A DNA stretch of 64,000 nucleotides, taken from contig NC_092316.1 of the NCBI RefSeq assembly GCF_036785885.1, positions 49,423,001 to 49,487,000 on the forward strand, given 5' to 3'. Shown here piece by piece: positions 50,701 through 62,665 of the stretch. The first letter of the stretch is position 1. Each line of letters opens with the position of its first letter. Made by a program: the position numbers and the translations under genes. This stretch comes from Coffea arabica (lineage: Eukaryota; Streptophyta; Magnoliopsida; Gentianales; Rubiaceae). The notes under the pieces were generated by a model. It ran no database searches and had not been told where the DNA came from. It was given only the letters and a program-made list of their open reading frames with translations.

Positions 50701-53333
50701 ATACATTGACAATGTGAATTGTGTGAAGTAAGACAATTCATCTAGTGTCATTCATTTTAATAAAATGAGGGATTCCAATAAATTCTTTCAAAATAATTTT
50801 CAATTATAAAGACAAATCTTTCAATGTTTTCCTGACTGGATAAGGACAACATATATTTATTTTAAAATGTATTTGCATCCTTTATGAAAACATTATTGTC
50901 TCTATTTGCATTTCTGCTTTTATAAGATACAATATTAACCTTAAGTGTCTTGTCTCTCAAATTTAAACAACTCTCATTCTTTCACATACACATGGTTAAG
51001 TGTAAGTAATAATCATATTCTTTAATGTGTATTATAAAAGATTTTTGAGTAGTTCAAAACTTCAAAAAGAGAATTTAAAATGAAATGCTCAAGAAATTAT
51101 CAAAAAACAATCAATCAGGGGATTTATCATAAATAAATCAGCAGCTAGCACCTTAAATTCAAGAATTAATTTACACTATTTCAAAGTCAAAACAAAAAGT
51201 GTTTCAAGGGTGTTTAGTCAAAATTATACTATAATTCCACAACGACCTTTATGGAAATTTTGACTTTAATCACTTTAAGGTAATAACCATTCATCTCAAT
51301 GTGAATACAACATTTAATGAGCATATTAATAATATTAATTACTCTAACTACTTGTACCCAACCAATATATTAGCACATACACATTAAAGTGAGATTCACA
51401 CTGACGTGTGCTAATTCAATTTTGCACCCAAAATCAAGAGAACAGAATAATGCGGCCAGCATAAGAGAATAATTACAAATTATTGGAATATAATGCAAGT
51501 TAAAAACAAGAATACTAGCATAAGGTGTAAGGATGCTATTTTGTCTTACTGTAAAATAGTAAATCTAACTCATATGCTAAAACAATAAATTAAAGAAATA
51601 GTCCTAGCCTTTAGGCATAGAAAATTTCCTAATTTAATGTCTAGCAAACCAACTTGTATAATAGATTTACTAAATAATTGAACATTAGGTGAGTAATCCA
51701 ATGCATCATTGTATCTTACCTTTGGGTTGAATAACGACACGCCAGTGATTCACTCCATAAGTGAGAAACTATTATTCACTTATAAAATCAAAACAGAAAT
51801 ATTATATTAATTGGGCAATTTTACAAGTAAGTGACAATTATTCACTTGCATCAGAGAAGTTATACACCTTTGGGTAATATAACAACTACTTCATGAATAT
51901 AGAAATATAATACCTTTGGGCAAATTATAATTCTATAACCATGATTTCACATGAATATAAATAACCATTTAATAAACTTTATCATAATTAGGTCACTTTA
52001 GTGACAGCTAATTAATCATCACTATCATGTTCATCTAGGTTATTTAACCTCAGGCTGCCCAAGAATATAACTATATTAGTTTAATAAATGGTAACTTGAA
52101 TATCCATGAACCATTATTAAGAATACTTTTATCTTACATTGCCCAAATATGCATTTATATATGCTCTCTTAAAATTTGAGCTTTTCATGACATAATTGTA
52201 ATTCTTAATATCAATACAAAACTTTCTTCCCAAAATATCAATTGTCGTTGACGGATACAATGAAGACAAGGAGTATATATGCACCAAATAATTTGGGTTT
52301 CAAAAATGGTTCACCATGGCATAAACTACTGCAACTATTAAAGTAGTAGACAATCAATTATGCAATCAACCATCATAATTCAGGCACCAATTCTAAGGTT
52401 ATTGCAATAAGAGCATATTTATTAGCCATATATAATTGCTCATAAATGGTGTTTCAATTCAAGTACAATTTACGCATTCAAGTTGTATCGCAACACACAA
52501 AACCTTTTATGCTGTAGGAGTAATCAAGACGCACATAATATGGTTACCTTAAGAATCATGAGTAGAAGTTTTGGGCACTGTAATCGAGCATACATCTAGC
52601 TCTCCTTAATTTCTTGCGGTAACATACAGCTTAGATGTTATTAAGATAACAATTAAGCTTCTAATAATAATATTGAATACTTTCATAAGGATCAGATACG
52701 GTAGACTAAACAAAGTTAATTGATTCTCATAACCAAGGAAGCAAAACTTCTATTCAGACATTGTCAATTCCGCCATCCAAAGCCAACTAACAATACAAGT
52801 TGGTACATGTTCCAAACTGACTAGAATAGTCAATTAATTGGTTCGAAACTGATTGTTCATTCCATTGTTGTGTTCTTACAGATGTCCATTCAAAAGGTCC
52901 GATAATATGATTAATCAAGCCTTTGGTCCATGCAACTAGCCACTTGAAGTAATATGCATATGAGCAATTGCATAGTTGACATTGGGACAATCAATCATAG
53001 GATTCATAACAGGCATATACATATGGTTAAAGACATCTAACTATCACTCGACCATAACAATTAGCGGAAAACATATTCAATAGCACAGAAACGTCATGCA
53101 AATTTTATCAAAATTGAGTTCCTCCACTGCTTGAAATCCTTTTTATTTATTTATTTATTATTATTTTTTTTAACAGTCAAGGGCGCCATACGCATATGTG
53201 GTATAGAAATAATGAACCAGATTCTTGAACTCTAAGAATTTTGTCTTAAACTTTGTCGACAAAAACAAATCACAATTAAGTGTGACCTAATAATTTACAA
53301 ATCATAAACTTCAACCTAAGCTCTAATACCAAA

Positions 53334-53903
53334 TGTTAGACATAAGAAGTAGGATCTTTAGTATGATCTGTAAATTAAAATTAAGAAATAAATTCTAGAT
53401 TAACATACCTTGAGATATTGAAGACATTTTGGAGAAGAATTTCACAGCTCTTTCAGCAAGCCTTCTAATCACCAAGGTTGTAAACTATAACCCTTTGCTG
53501 TCTAGTTTTCCCTCACCTAACTCTCTATTATGTTATTGTAGTGATGGGTAAAAATAACAAATGTCAGAGTGGTGAGAGGGACCAGGAGCCCTAGAGTATT
53601 TATAGAGTCGCAATCCCTTCCATCATAGAATTGTGATAGACTCTAATTACTTTAGATATATGATACTTTATTATGATAAGATACAGCTTAATAATCACTG
53701 TAATTATCAGATAAAAATACCACATATAAGACGTCCACATACAACGAATATGAGACTCCCTACTTCCTCCAGTCATCTATTCTCATTAGAATTATGTAAT
53801 TAGTTATTCATATTTATTCATATGATTATTTATCCTTCTAATTAACGGGAGTTATCTTGATAATATCATATGTGGTCATGTAGGCCACATAAATATTCTA
53901 ACA
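53334..53903 (-). repeat. LTR (5' LTR in element orientation)
   Basis: Partner of 47207-47775, same orientation and almost the same sequence. The primer-binding site is at plus 53316-53333, immediately outside it. Confidence 0.9.
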
Positions 53904-56174
53904 GTGGAAAGAAGTGGACTTTGAAAGAAAGCTTCCATTTGCTAGAGATCGAATTGTTGAGGGCTATTTCTGGATCGTGGGAGTGTATTTTGAGCCTGAA
54001 TATGGTCTTGCTAGAAAGATTCTATCAAAAGTAATAGCAATGGAAACCGTAATTGCTGATGTCTATGATGCTTACGGGACTTACAAAGAACTTGAAATCT
54101 TCACAGAAGCAATCGAAAGGTTTGATTTGTTAAAAACATTAAACTTGACTTAGATATAATACTTTTCCAATGGAATTTGTTTTAATTGATGTCTAACAAC
54201 TTTTGCAGATGGGATGTTGGCTGCATAAAACAACTCCCAGATTACAAGAAGATTTGTTACCAAACACTCTTAGATGTGTTTGTAGAAATTGAGCAAGTGA
54301 TGGCCAAAAAAAGAAGATCATATCGATCATATTATGCGAAGGAAGCAATATGAACCTCCACAAATTATTGCTACATATCAAACTCCTTTTGTCACGGGGC
54401 AATAATTGTTTTATACATGGCTTCCTCTGTCAATGCTCATTCACTTTCTATTTTCTCAGTGAATTAATACCAATGCACCTTAAATTTACCATGGGTGCAA
54501 TAATGTTGCACGTGAAATTACATGTGACCAGAAACCAGAGAGTGAGATATAAATTAATAAGAATTAATCTTCTATACACTGACAGTGTATATACTTTGCC
54601 ATTAGATGCGTGATATATAATTTAAATTTGAATTTGAAACTCAAAGTTTGTGTATGTGTTGTATATCCAACCGTGATATATCCAGCCATGATAGTGCATA
54701 CATGGTCAATATATATAAGATTTACTTAATTAATAATAGTGTTCCATATGAATTACACATAACTATATATATATAGAGAGAGAGAGATTGGGCAAGAGAT
54801 CAACACAAAAAAATAGAAATAGAATATATTGTCCAAATTCAACAATCATGCAATAGTTTGTCTTTCTTGTAATTGAAATAGCTGATTTAGTTGCTTCTTA
54901 CTAATTTGCAGATGAAGATGCTGGTTCGTGCCTACTTTGTTGAGGCTAAGTGGCTGCACCAAGGTTACATACCGACACTGGGGGAGTATATGAAAAATGG
55001 AGTACCAAGCTCAGGATACCCTACACTTACAATAATATCTTTCCTAGGCATGGGGGATATTGTCAAGAAGGAGGCTTTTGATTGGGCACTCAATGTTCCT
55101 GAGATCGTGAGAGCTGCATCAATTATTGCCAGACTAAGGGATGACATTGTTGGGTACAAGGTACAATCCAATCTAATTAATATCCATAAGATATAATAGT
55201 TTACGCATTAATGATAATTAATTGTTTACAATTTCTGAGCTATTTTACTCTAAAAGAAAAAGAATTGTTCAAATGATCCATCTGAATTTTTGTAATAACA
55301 ACTTTATATTCATGTAAAAGATTTCTCATTTTTCAAATTACTTGTACAAATTCATTGTCTGTAGATTTTTCTTTTTTTTTTTAAGCATTGTCTATAGAAT
55401 TTTGCTTACACTGTTGAAATAATAATAAGGTACATTTGTATATATCTTGTAAAGGTTGGGATCAAACCAAACTCAGTTTAAAAGCACCTATAGATATATG
55501 GCTACGATGGACTCTATAGTCTTCAATTGGTAAGGAAGGATATAGAAGAATATGTTACAGGCCTATAGATACATGGAGACAATCAAAGTCTGATCCTAGA
55601 GCAGCCAGTCTCATCTTCACCTCCATCCAATTTTGGGGCCAGTTCCCTCTTAGTTGAGCTTGAATTTAGCAGATTTTGACCCATAATAACACAGTAGCAG
55701 CTGTGGCTCAACTCAGTAGGTAGCCATGAGATTTCTCAATCGACTAAAAATAAAAAGTAAAAATCTTTCTTACTAGGGTTGCAAGAAAACCACTAATTTT
55801 TTTGTTCTGCGATGTCAAACGTGAAAATGTAATTTGTGATACTTGCAGTTTGAACAGAAAAGGGAACACATTGCTTCAGCGGTGGAATGCTAAATGACGC
55901 AGCAAGGCATAACGGAGCAACAAGCATGCAATGAACTTTATGAACAAATTCAGGATGCATGGAAGATCTTGAACCAACAACTGCTTAAAACTAGTAGTTC
56001 TGCAGTAGCCGAATTTGTACCTAGCAAACCTATTCTCTTTCGAGTTATCAACTTGGCACGTGTGATTGATGTTTTCTATAAGCATAAAGACGAATACACA
56101 CACGTGGGAGAAACCATGTGTGGTTACATTAATTCTCTGTTCATTGAGCCCATTCCCTTACAATAAGTAGTATA

Positions 56175-56204
56175 CTAGGTGGTATCACCGCGCTGTGCGC
56201 GGTG
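56175..56204 (-). mobile_element. 3' terminus of a Helitron, minus orientation
   Basis: On the minus strand the hairpin CACCGCGCACAGCGCGGTG (plus 56186-56204) is followed by ATACCAC and CTAG (plus 56175-56178), then a T. The element extends to the right from here. I could not find its TC 5' end in the window. The RPA70-like pseudogene begins 160 bp inside, as RPA genes do in plant Helitrons. The terminus lies 9 bp after the terpene synthase stop codon. Confidence 0.75.
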
Positions 56205-56363
56205 GTATATATGTCCAGTTAATATTTAGTTAGTAATGTTGGCGAGAATGAAAATTAGTGCTATAAAGTGGAACTACATTATACAAGAATATTATCGAAA
56301 ATTAGTAGTACTGGAAAGAGCCTGTAATTATACAGACGTTGTAAATATGAAAATCAAACAAGT

Positions 56364-58381
56364 TTAGTTTTCATCTTGAATGTTTAGGTTGTGGAAGTTG
56401 AGTTGATGAACGCCTAGAAGATCATTCAAAAAGTATGAAGTTATAATGTTGAACGCAGTTGCTTGAGACGGCTTGATTGTTGAAGAAGGAGGTTGAATGC
56501 AGCAAATAATTGTTCTTCCGTGTAATTTTGGTGCAACGAGGCTGACAATGTTAATATTCTATTTGATAGTCAAAGAAGAAAGAATAATGTTAATCGTTAG
56601 AATGAAAAAGGAGGGGTAAAAATTTTGTGTGTAAATAAAGGGAATAAATAATTACTTGTTGGTTTGCATGATAAAGTTCAGCTGTTGAATATCCGAGTAA
56701 TTTTTCAGCTTCAATATCCATGGCGGTTGCATATGGCGAACCAGTTCGATCAGAAAGTGAAATTAAAATACATGCTCTGCAAAGGGAAAAGTGATAATAC
56801 TTATAGAAAGATGAAATTGGTTCGATTATGAATTTGAGGAATTATGAATAACACAAGAGGTTGTAAAGAACCTGGGCAATAGTTGGACACCATGTTCACA
56901 ATGCTGACAGAATGTTCGCATTGTATGTGTAGAATAATGAGGCTCTTGACAATTATGACATGTCACTCTATAGTCTATCTTAGTAGAACCTCTAATCTAT
57001 GTTGTGCCAACTTCCTATTAAGCAGGCATAGGAAGGGTATAAAATATAATTATTGTTGAATTAAATGTGGACACAATAGCATTGAATAAAAGAGGAGTCT
57101 GGAGTCTCACAATTTGTTTTGTAGCAGCAATATCCATGATTTGATTATCACTGGGAGACGGAAGAAGGACATTGGGATTAGTATAACTTGCGTTGGTTAG
57201 CAGTTGTGTTGATTGGGTAGAATTAGCACAAAACCTGATTCATATATAGAAAAATTAGCTAGGGATTTCAATAGTAAAAGTAGATGATAGAAAATTGCAA
57301 TTGGTACCAGTTATGCAGGTCTATTACCTCTTGAACGTATGAATTTATGAGGATCGTAGATGATGATTGAGTTGATAAGCTAAGATTTGGTGTTATGCAA
57401 AAAAATTGTTGTGTGAAATGAAATGTATAAAAATATTTACGAAAGAGAGAAATATGTTTGCTTACACTTTTTCGTTGTGACTTTGATCCTAATAGCAATA
57501 AGAACTGGAAAGGCTTCATGTTAGGAAGCAATAATAGGTCCATGTTCCTCTTCAATTTGATTGGAGAGAGTCAGAAGTAATGGACGGAGACTGTACAAGT
57601 ATAAAAAAAAAGAATGGTAATTGTTATTCTATAGTATGGTTGAAAGGCATTATGAAAATGTGAATAAAAAAATGGATCGTAACCTCTGATCAGCAATTAC
57701 ATAATCTCCACTGATAGTTAGTTTTTCTCGAACACTTGTTTCTCTTTTAGGTAGGACATGCAGTACTTTTCCCATGATATCTATTGCAGTTATATATAAG
57801 AAATAATTTAAAATAATCGATAAAACAAGGTTTATCTTGTTCGGCAAAAAATTAATTAAATAAAAGGGAAGTGGTCTGTGTACTTATCAAATGATTTGTA
57901 TTAGCAATTACGTCCAACATGGTAAAGGGGTGCAACTGGAAAGAAAGTGGAAGAGAAGGTCATTGCAGTTCCTGTATTCGCTGAATGCGTGTTTCTTTTG
58001 TGGCAACCCAACAGTATGGGTATTCTCCGGTGGGGATATCAGTAAGGGACGGACGCACAATTGCATTTGATATGTAGTATGTTTTAAAAGGTAAAAGCAG
58101 GCTGGCAAATTGTTGAAGATAGTCTGTAGGTACATGCATACTGACTCTAAGTCCCTGTATTTTAGCATTGTTAGCTGTTGCTAAAAGGTAAACAAAGAAG
58201 AAAAGAATAATTTGAAAAATCAAAATCGTGAAACCTGTGGATCAGCAAGTGCATATTGTTGATAATGAGTTTGAGGTCCACCGAAATGCATGACATGTGT
58301 TTTTTCAATAACTTGGACAATTGTTGTCCAATTTAGCAGATTTGGATCAATGGTTAAAAGCGGAACGATAGTATTTTCCAT
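56364..58381 (-). pseudogene. RPA1: RPA70-like single-stranded DNA-binding protein, damaged
   Basis: RPA70 coats single-stranded DNA through OB-fold domains; Helitrons carry RPA-like genes. Minus-strand exons: 58381-58235 (MENTIVPLLTIDPNLLNW..., 49 codons), 58154-57884, 57780-57684, 57590-57466, 57379-57328, 57234-57111, 56996-56872, 56776-56656 and 56558-56364. OB-fold text includes YLQQFASLLLPFKTYYISN and PFTMLDVIANTNHLI. A zinc ribbon (TCHNCQEPHYSTHTMRTFCQ with two CxxC pairs) is followed by DRTGSPYATAMDIEAEKLLG and a 64-codon last exon. In-frame stops occur at 57962 (TGA, possibly from CGA) and 57523 (TAA). The junctions into exons 2 and 5 are uncertain in phase. It shows real splice sites elsewhere and is either recently dead or misread at those two points. 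The first exon start is the first Met of the OB region. Confidence 0.8.
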
Positions 58382-59571
58382 GAGGGGAAAACTTGCAATA
58401 AGATGAGGTTATTAACCTGAGCAGCTGCTAAATTTTGAATTATCTGAAGTTATGAATAATTAGGATTAGATTATAAGCAATTAGTGTATAGAAAAGTCAA
58501 GCAGCGTATAGAATTAGTAGGGAAAATATAAGGGAAAAACATGTATAGGGAATTTTTTTTGTTGAAGTTTGATTAGTGAATTCAGTAGAGAATTATCATT
58601 AAGATGTATATATTAAAATATCACAAATAAAATAACAATCAGATAAGTTGATAAGCATGCAGATTCTTTCGGTAAGGTGAAAAAAGAGATAGCAAAAGTA
58701 GAAGAAGAATAATTTGAAGGGAAAAAATCAACAGATATGGTATCAAAAAGTGCAAGAGGATAGGAAAATGAAAAATAAGGAAAAAGAGAGGAAAGAAGGT
58801 TACCTTAAGAGCAAGGGCACTGTGGTGGTAGGGAGAAAGTTGGAGCAGGAGATGTTGTCTGTGAAAATCAGCCTTAAACAGTTGGAAAGAGAAGAAATTT
58901 GTGAATTGGGTTCTAAAGTGATTGACAGAGATGCAGCGTGGTATAGGAGATAGATAAGATAGAGTGTGTGATGTCAGGCTTTACAAAGTGATTCATGTAT
59001 TTACATGTGTCTATATTGGGAACGAATAAATAATAGACCACTGGTGTTTGAGAATCCCGTGAGCGTATACATGGGAAACCTGAAATTGTACAGTAGGGGG
59101 CTTTATGTAGATGTTTAAGCCTTCCCTGTTGAGGACTGGTAGCTGAATAGCGGGCCGGGTTTGGAACTGTTTTCATCACATTATCAGAAAGCTTACCAAA
59201 AGAGAGCAGCGATGACTGGTAATTTTGTTGGTAAAAATTCATTATTTACTTGACATTGGTTTTGGAATTAAGCTAATTCATAGTTAGTGTAAAAAATTTT
59301 TTTGTTTTGCGATTGTTTTTTTATTTTACTCTACAAAGAGTAAACTAAACTATATATCAGGACTAAATTATCTTTCTAGTAATGTCAGCTCTTTGCTATT
59401 TCATAGTTACTGTTGGTCGTGTCTTGTAAAGCGGAAAATTTATAGATTTAACTTAGGAAGATGGGTACTGCTATAGGTAAATGATTGCGGAGTTCTTTAG
59501 ACAGAAACAAATATAGAACATATATAGGCGGATACAAAAGAAGGATAAAAGAGTTTCTGCAAGGGGATGGA
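58382..59571. other. Spacer between RPA-like and B3 genes
   Basis: Frames at 58714-58953 (plus) and 58913-59242 (minus) have no recognised domain. The minus frame could be 5' leader of the RPA-like gene. No terminal repeats seen. Confidence 0.4.
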
Positions 59572-60882
59572 TTAAAGTGGGAGTGTTGTCTCAAATTCAT
59601 ATGATTGAAGCACCGTCCTTGTGTTTTCGGCAGCATATTTTTCGCTTCCGTTTTGAGCACAGATGATGACTTGATAGCTGAGCATTCCTATTGGGAGGAA
59701 GAATAAGAGTTCATTTGGTCTTGCATGAATTTGTTGCAGAAAGTCCATCCAGGCTTCCATAACACAGTTGCTATTGCATTGTAGGTGAGCATGGATTTTT
59801 TGTCGATGTAGATGAATGACTAAAGTGGAGCTCTTGTGCCGATCCGGCTTGCTGATTTTAAAGGGCAGTTTCTGCGAAAATATACTGTAGGTTAGACTCG
59901 TTGGATAATAATTTATGATAGCAATAATATAAAGACAAAATATACTGGCTAAAAAACATCTGTAAGAGCCAGACGGTGGTAAAATGCCGGAAAAGTTAAA
60001 TCTTGTGTGAAGTCATTTGATAAGCCAATGATAACTTGTTGATAAACGCAGTTAGCCTTATCAAAGTGCATCCCTAAGAAGGGATCTGACTATTTTTTTT
60101 GTTAGTTGTGTAGTCCAGGGAAACGTTTGTTGTTGACAATTTTTGGTAAAGATGGCTACGTTGAACTCCATGTTTCCTAAATGCTTAAACAAAACGATGT
60201 CACCTGTGTTAAGTTCATGGTCTGCTGCAAAGTCATTCCAGCCTTCACCAAATTGAAAATTTGTCAAGGAGATAATCCAATGTGCATCTCTTGCTTTGAC
60301 GGCTAGGAATGGTTGTCTGTACTGCTGTATCACTGGAATAAGGTCATGCGGAACACGCTGTGCAATTAACAGTATCGCTAGCTATAGTTGTTAGAATATT
60401 GTGCAAGGAAAAAAGTGATTAGTAAGTGATTAGTATGCATCAGAGAAGTACTAGTCGCTTATTTTTTGTAAAACAAATTGTAAAACAGCATGGTTGTGGA
60501 CCATAGATATCAAGTATAAACTCAAGAAGAGCAGCATCTGAAATAACAATCATCGAAATAGCAGTTTGTCAGAAAATAGCATTTTTGTAAAACAAGTATT
60601 AAATGGCTTGAATTTATAATTATCTGGTGGATATGGGAAAACAAACATCAGGACACGTTCTAACCACTTAGGAATGAAAATAGTATTCTTAACCTCAAGA
60701 AGTCCAACATCTTCAATCAAGGTCGAATGTTGTTCAATGAATACATCATCATATTTATAGGTATAGTATTTGGGATCTCGCTGTAAAGCTGTCGCCACGA
60801 GCGTTTTATGGCCAGTGGGAGTAAATAAGTAGTATTTGTACAATCTTTGTCTTTGTGATGAATATGGACCGTCAGTGTCCAT
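59572..60882 (-). CDS. B3-domain protein, REM-like, two B3 regions
   Basis: B3 domains are plant DNA-binding folds; REM proteins often carry several. The first B3 region follows a GCACAG acceptor (about 60363) and reads RVPHDLIPVIQQYRQPFLAV, then WIISLTNFQFGEGWNDFAAD and GDIVLFKHLGNMEFNVAIF, ending near 60061. The second starts at 59871 after TTTTCGCAG and includes AWMDFLQQIHARPNELLFFL and VIICAQNGSEKY, ending at TAA 59574-59572. A probable first exon at 60882 starts MDTDGPYSSQRQ and may donate at CTTGAG|GTTAAG. A middle exon near 60000 has an in-frame stop in the reading I tried, so exon structure is incomplete. The domain call is firm; gene integrity is not. It is on the same strand as the RPA-like gene and a further B3 exon. 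Confidence 0.6.
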
Positions 60883-61714
60883 GAAAGAAACACATCATTG
60901 TCCATGTAACTGAAAAGAATTTAAGGTGTTAGCACAAAGTGATAAAGCGGTAAAGCGGTGGTCTGTAAGTAAGCATAATATTGGTTTAAGTATAACTGAT
61001 CATGTAATGATATATGTTATATTTGAGTACACATGCTATATATTTACAAGGACGATCTATTAAGGGATATAAGCTGGGCTTCATATATGGTTGTAGAAAG
61101 TAGCAATGTGAATTTTCTGGAAGGTTTAAATCTGAACATTCAAAATGTTGAAGAAGCAAAAAGCTGTGCACAATACGGAGAAACAATGTGGAATCAATCA
61201 AAGGATTGGATAGTTTGCAAGTAGAGATTCATCTATTAGTGAAAAATATATTAAAGATTCATGGAAAGTTACCTGTTGTTCGTCAGAAGGTGGAAATTTG
61301 TTGTGTTTTCACCCTTGGGAAGCTTTTGACTGGTGAAGGATTGGAGAGGATGGTGACAGCAAATGGTCAAACGAGAGGAAGGCGATATATGTTCCAGTAA
61401 GTGGGGGTTGATGGAGGCCTTTAATGAGTATTTATTTTGCGGTACGAACGAGACAAAATGGACTATCTAAAGTCTTACAATTTATTTTGGAAGCTACCAA
61501 AGAAGTTTTTTATTATTGGGCCGTCCAAATTTTTTTAATCTGTTCCCAACAGATTCTTGGAAAGCAACACGTACAGACTGGATGTTTAATTTTCGATAGA
61601 CTATTTGGAGTGTAATAGTCTTGTTTATATCTTTTTCCATGAGATCCTCTCTTAATTCCTTGTTTTCTTTCAATGCAGCTGTGGATAGTGTTCCATATTT
61701 CTTAGTAAGTATTG
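60883..61714. other. Unassigned sequence upstream of the B3 gene
   Basis: Frames of 60 to 97 codons on both strands overlap here (for example 61494-61787 minus, with ALKENKELREDLMEKD). None shows a domain I can name. A further decayed exon of a B3 or RPA-like gene is possible. Confidence 0.35.
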
Positions 61715-62665
61715 TAAGTTCCCGGTGCAACCCAATGAGTACAAACAATTTCACAATGATGCACAAAGATATATCAAATTTAAGCACAATAAAGAAAACT
61801 TAATTAAAGAGAAAAGATAAGAAATGCAAACCAAATATCAATCCAATAGCCTCTTCAATTGATGGCGATGCTAACCAAGATGTACAAGTGAAGGTTCATT
61901 CCTTCCTCACCCCAAATACTCTTTGGTTGAGCCAAGGAGTTTTACAACAATTCTAGTTAACCCTCAACAACCTACACTTGAAAGATCACTCACCCAATTA
62001 AGAACTATTTTATACAAATGAGGCAACCTTCACCAAGGTTTTACCACTCCAAGTGATAGGTTCACCTTCACCAAGGTTTTCACTTGAGCAACCTCACAAC
62101 CCAACTTTCCCAACCCCTTATACAACCAACAAAGAATCTTTCTACTCAAAAATCTCACTTGTAAGCTTGTATTTTGTGTTGGCAAAAGTCCCTTGTCTTC
62201 TTGTGCTTTGGGGTGTTTATAGAAGGTGAGAAATGGCTCCAAAAGGCTCTACAACGGTCAAATATTAAATGCTGTCAAAACTAGCCGTTGGCCTGTCGGA
62301 CGTCCGAACCACCTGTCGGACGTCCGAACCCTACGTCCAAACCACCTGTCGGACGTTCGAACCCTGCGTCCGAACGTCGTCAGAGAGTCATCAAATCTTT
62401 GCGAAATTTCTCGGACGTCCGATGCGATCGATGTGCGTCCGAGGCGTGAGTCCGATCCTTCCGGACGTCCGATGCTTCCTCACGAGCGTCCGATAGAGTT
62501 TCCTTCTTGATGTTCTTCATCCTTTCGGACGTCCGACATGAGTGTCCTGTTTTTGCTTCTTCTTTTGTGCCACAAGAATCTGTTCTAACAAATTGCTCAC
62601 ATAAAAACATTAGCCCAAATCTACATTGTGGTTTGTTAATCATCAAAACCAAGGATTGATCGACC
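61715..62665. repeat. LTR-like repeat with CGGACGTCCG palindrome array
   Basis: The right side reads TGTGGTTTGTTAATCATCAAAACCAA; its inverse, with TTGGTTTTGATGATTAAC, is a phrase common at the start of some plant Copia LTRs. The left side is near GGTGCAACCCAATGAG. Between them lie six CGGACGTCCG-type palindromes. No partner LTR or target duplication is visible, so this may be a solo or truncated LTR. Frames here read as repeats and are not genes. Confidence 0.5.
62297..62535. repeat. Array of six CGGACGTCCG palindromes
   Basis: Positions 62297-62306, 62317-62326, 62350-62359 (variant CGGACGTTCG), 62412-62421, 62462-62471 and 62526-62535. Half-sites such as CGTCCGA occur between them. Each has an ACGT core. 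Confidence 0.9.

Larger units (their letters stand above)
47207..53903 (-). mobile_element. Copia-type LTR retrotransposon without visible genes
   Basis: Long terminal repeats of 569 and 570 bp (47207-47775, 53334-53903) both read TGTTAGA...TCTAACA. The 5-bp duplication GTGGA flanks the insertion (47202-47206, 53904-53908). On the minus strand the 5' LTR is followed by TTTGGTATTAGAGC, a methionine-tRNA primer-binding site. The 3' LTR is preceded by CCAAGTGGGAGAA, the polypurine tract usual for Copia elements. The 5.5-kb interior (47776-53333) is very AT-rich and has no long frame and no visible gag, integrase or reverse transcriptase. It fits a large nonautonomous (LARD-like) element needing proteins from a relative. 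Confidence 0.9.
44931..56166 (+). pseudogene. TPS: Sesquiterpene-synthase-type (TPS-a-like) pseudogene, 7 exons
   Basis: Terpene synthases cyclise prenyl diphosphates. Seven exons can be traced: 44931-45062, 45286-45556, 45676-47084 (with insertion), 47199-54119 (with insertion), 54209-54347 (139 bp), 54912-55160 (249 bp) and 55849-56166. The N-terminus RPLANFHPNIWGNQFL, with no plastid peptide, fits the TPS-a type. Lesions: TAG at 45307, TAA at 45708 and TAA at 55891. The DDxxD metal motif reads ADVYD (54055-54069; GCT for GAT). The exon 5 donor is AT instead of GT at 54348. A 1,028-bp hAT MITE lies in exon 3 and a 6.7-kb LTR element in exon 4. The second metal-binding region LRDDIVGYK is present. 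Outside the insertions the frame is kept, so the gene died recently enough for exon lengths to remain canonical. The solo exon at 18929-19212 is a relative. Confidence 0.95.

Noticed and set aside
61494-61787. A coiled-coil protein exon (97-codon minus frame)
   Set aside because: The Glu/Lys-rich segment is short, has no family I recognise, and splice sites are not convincing.
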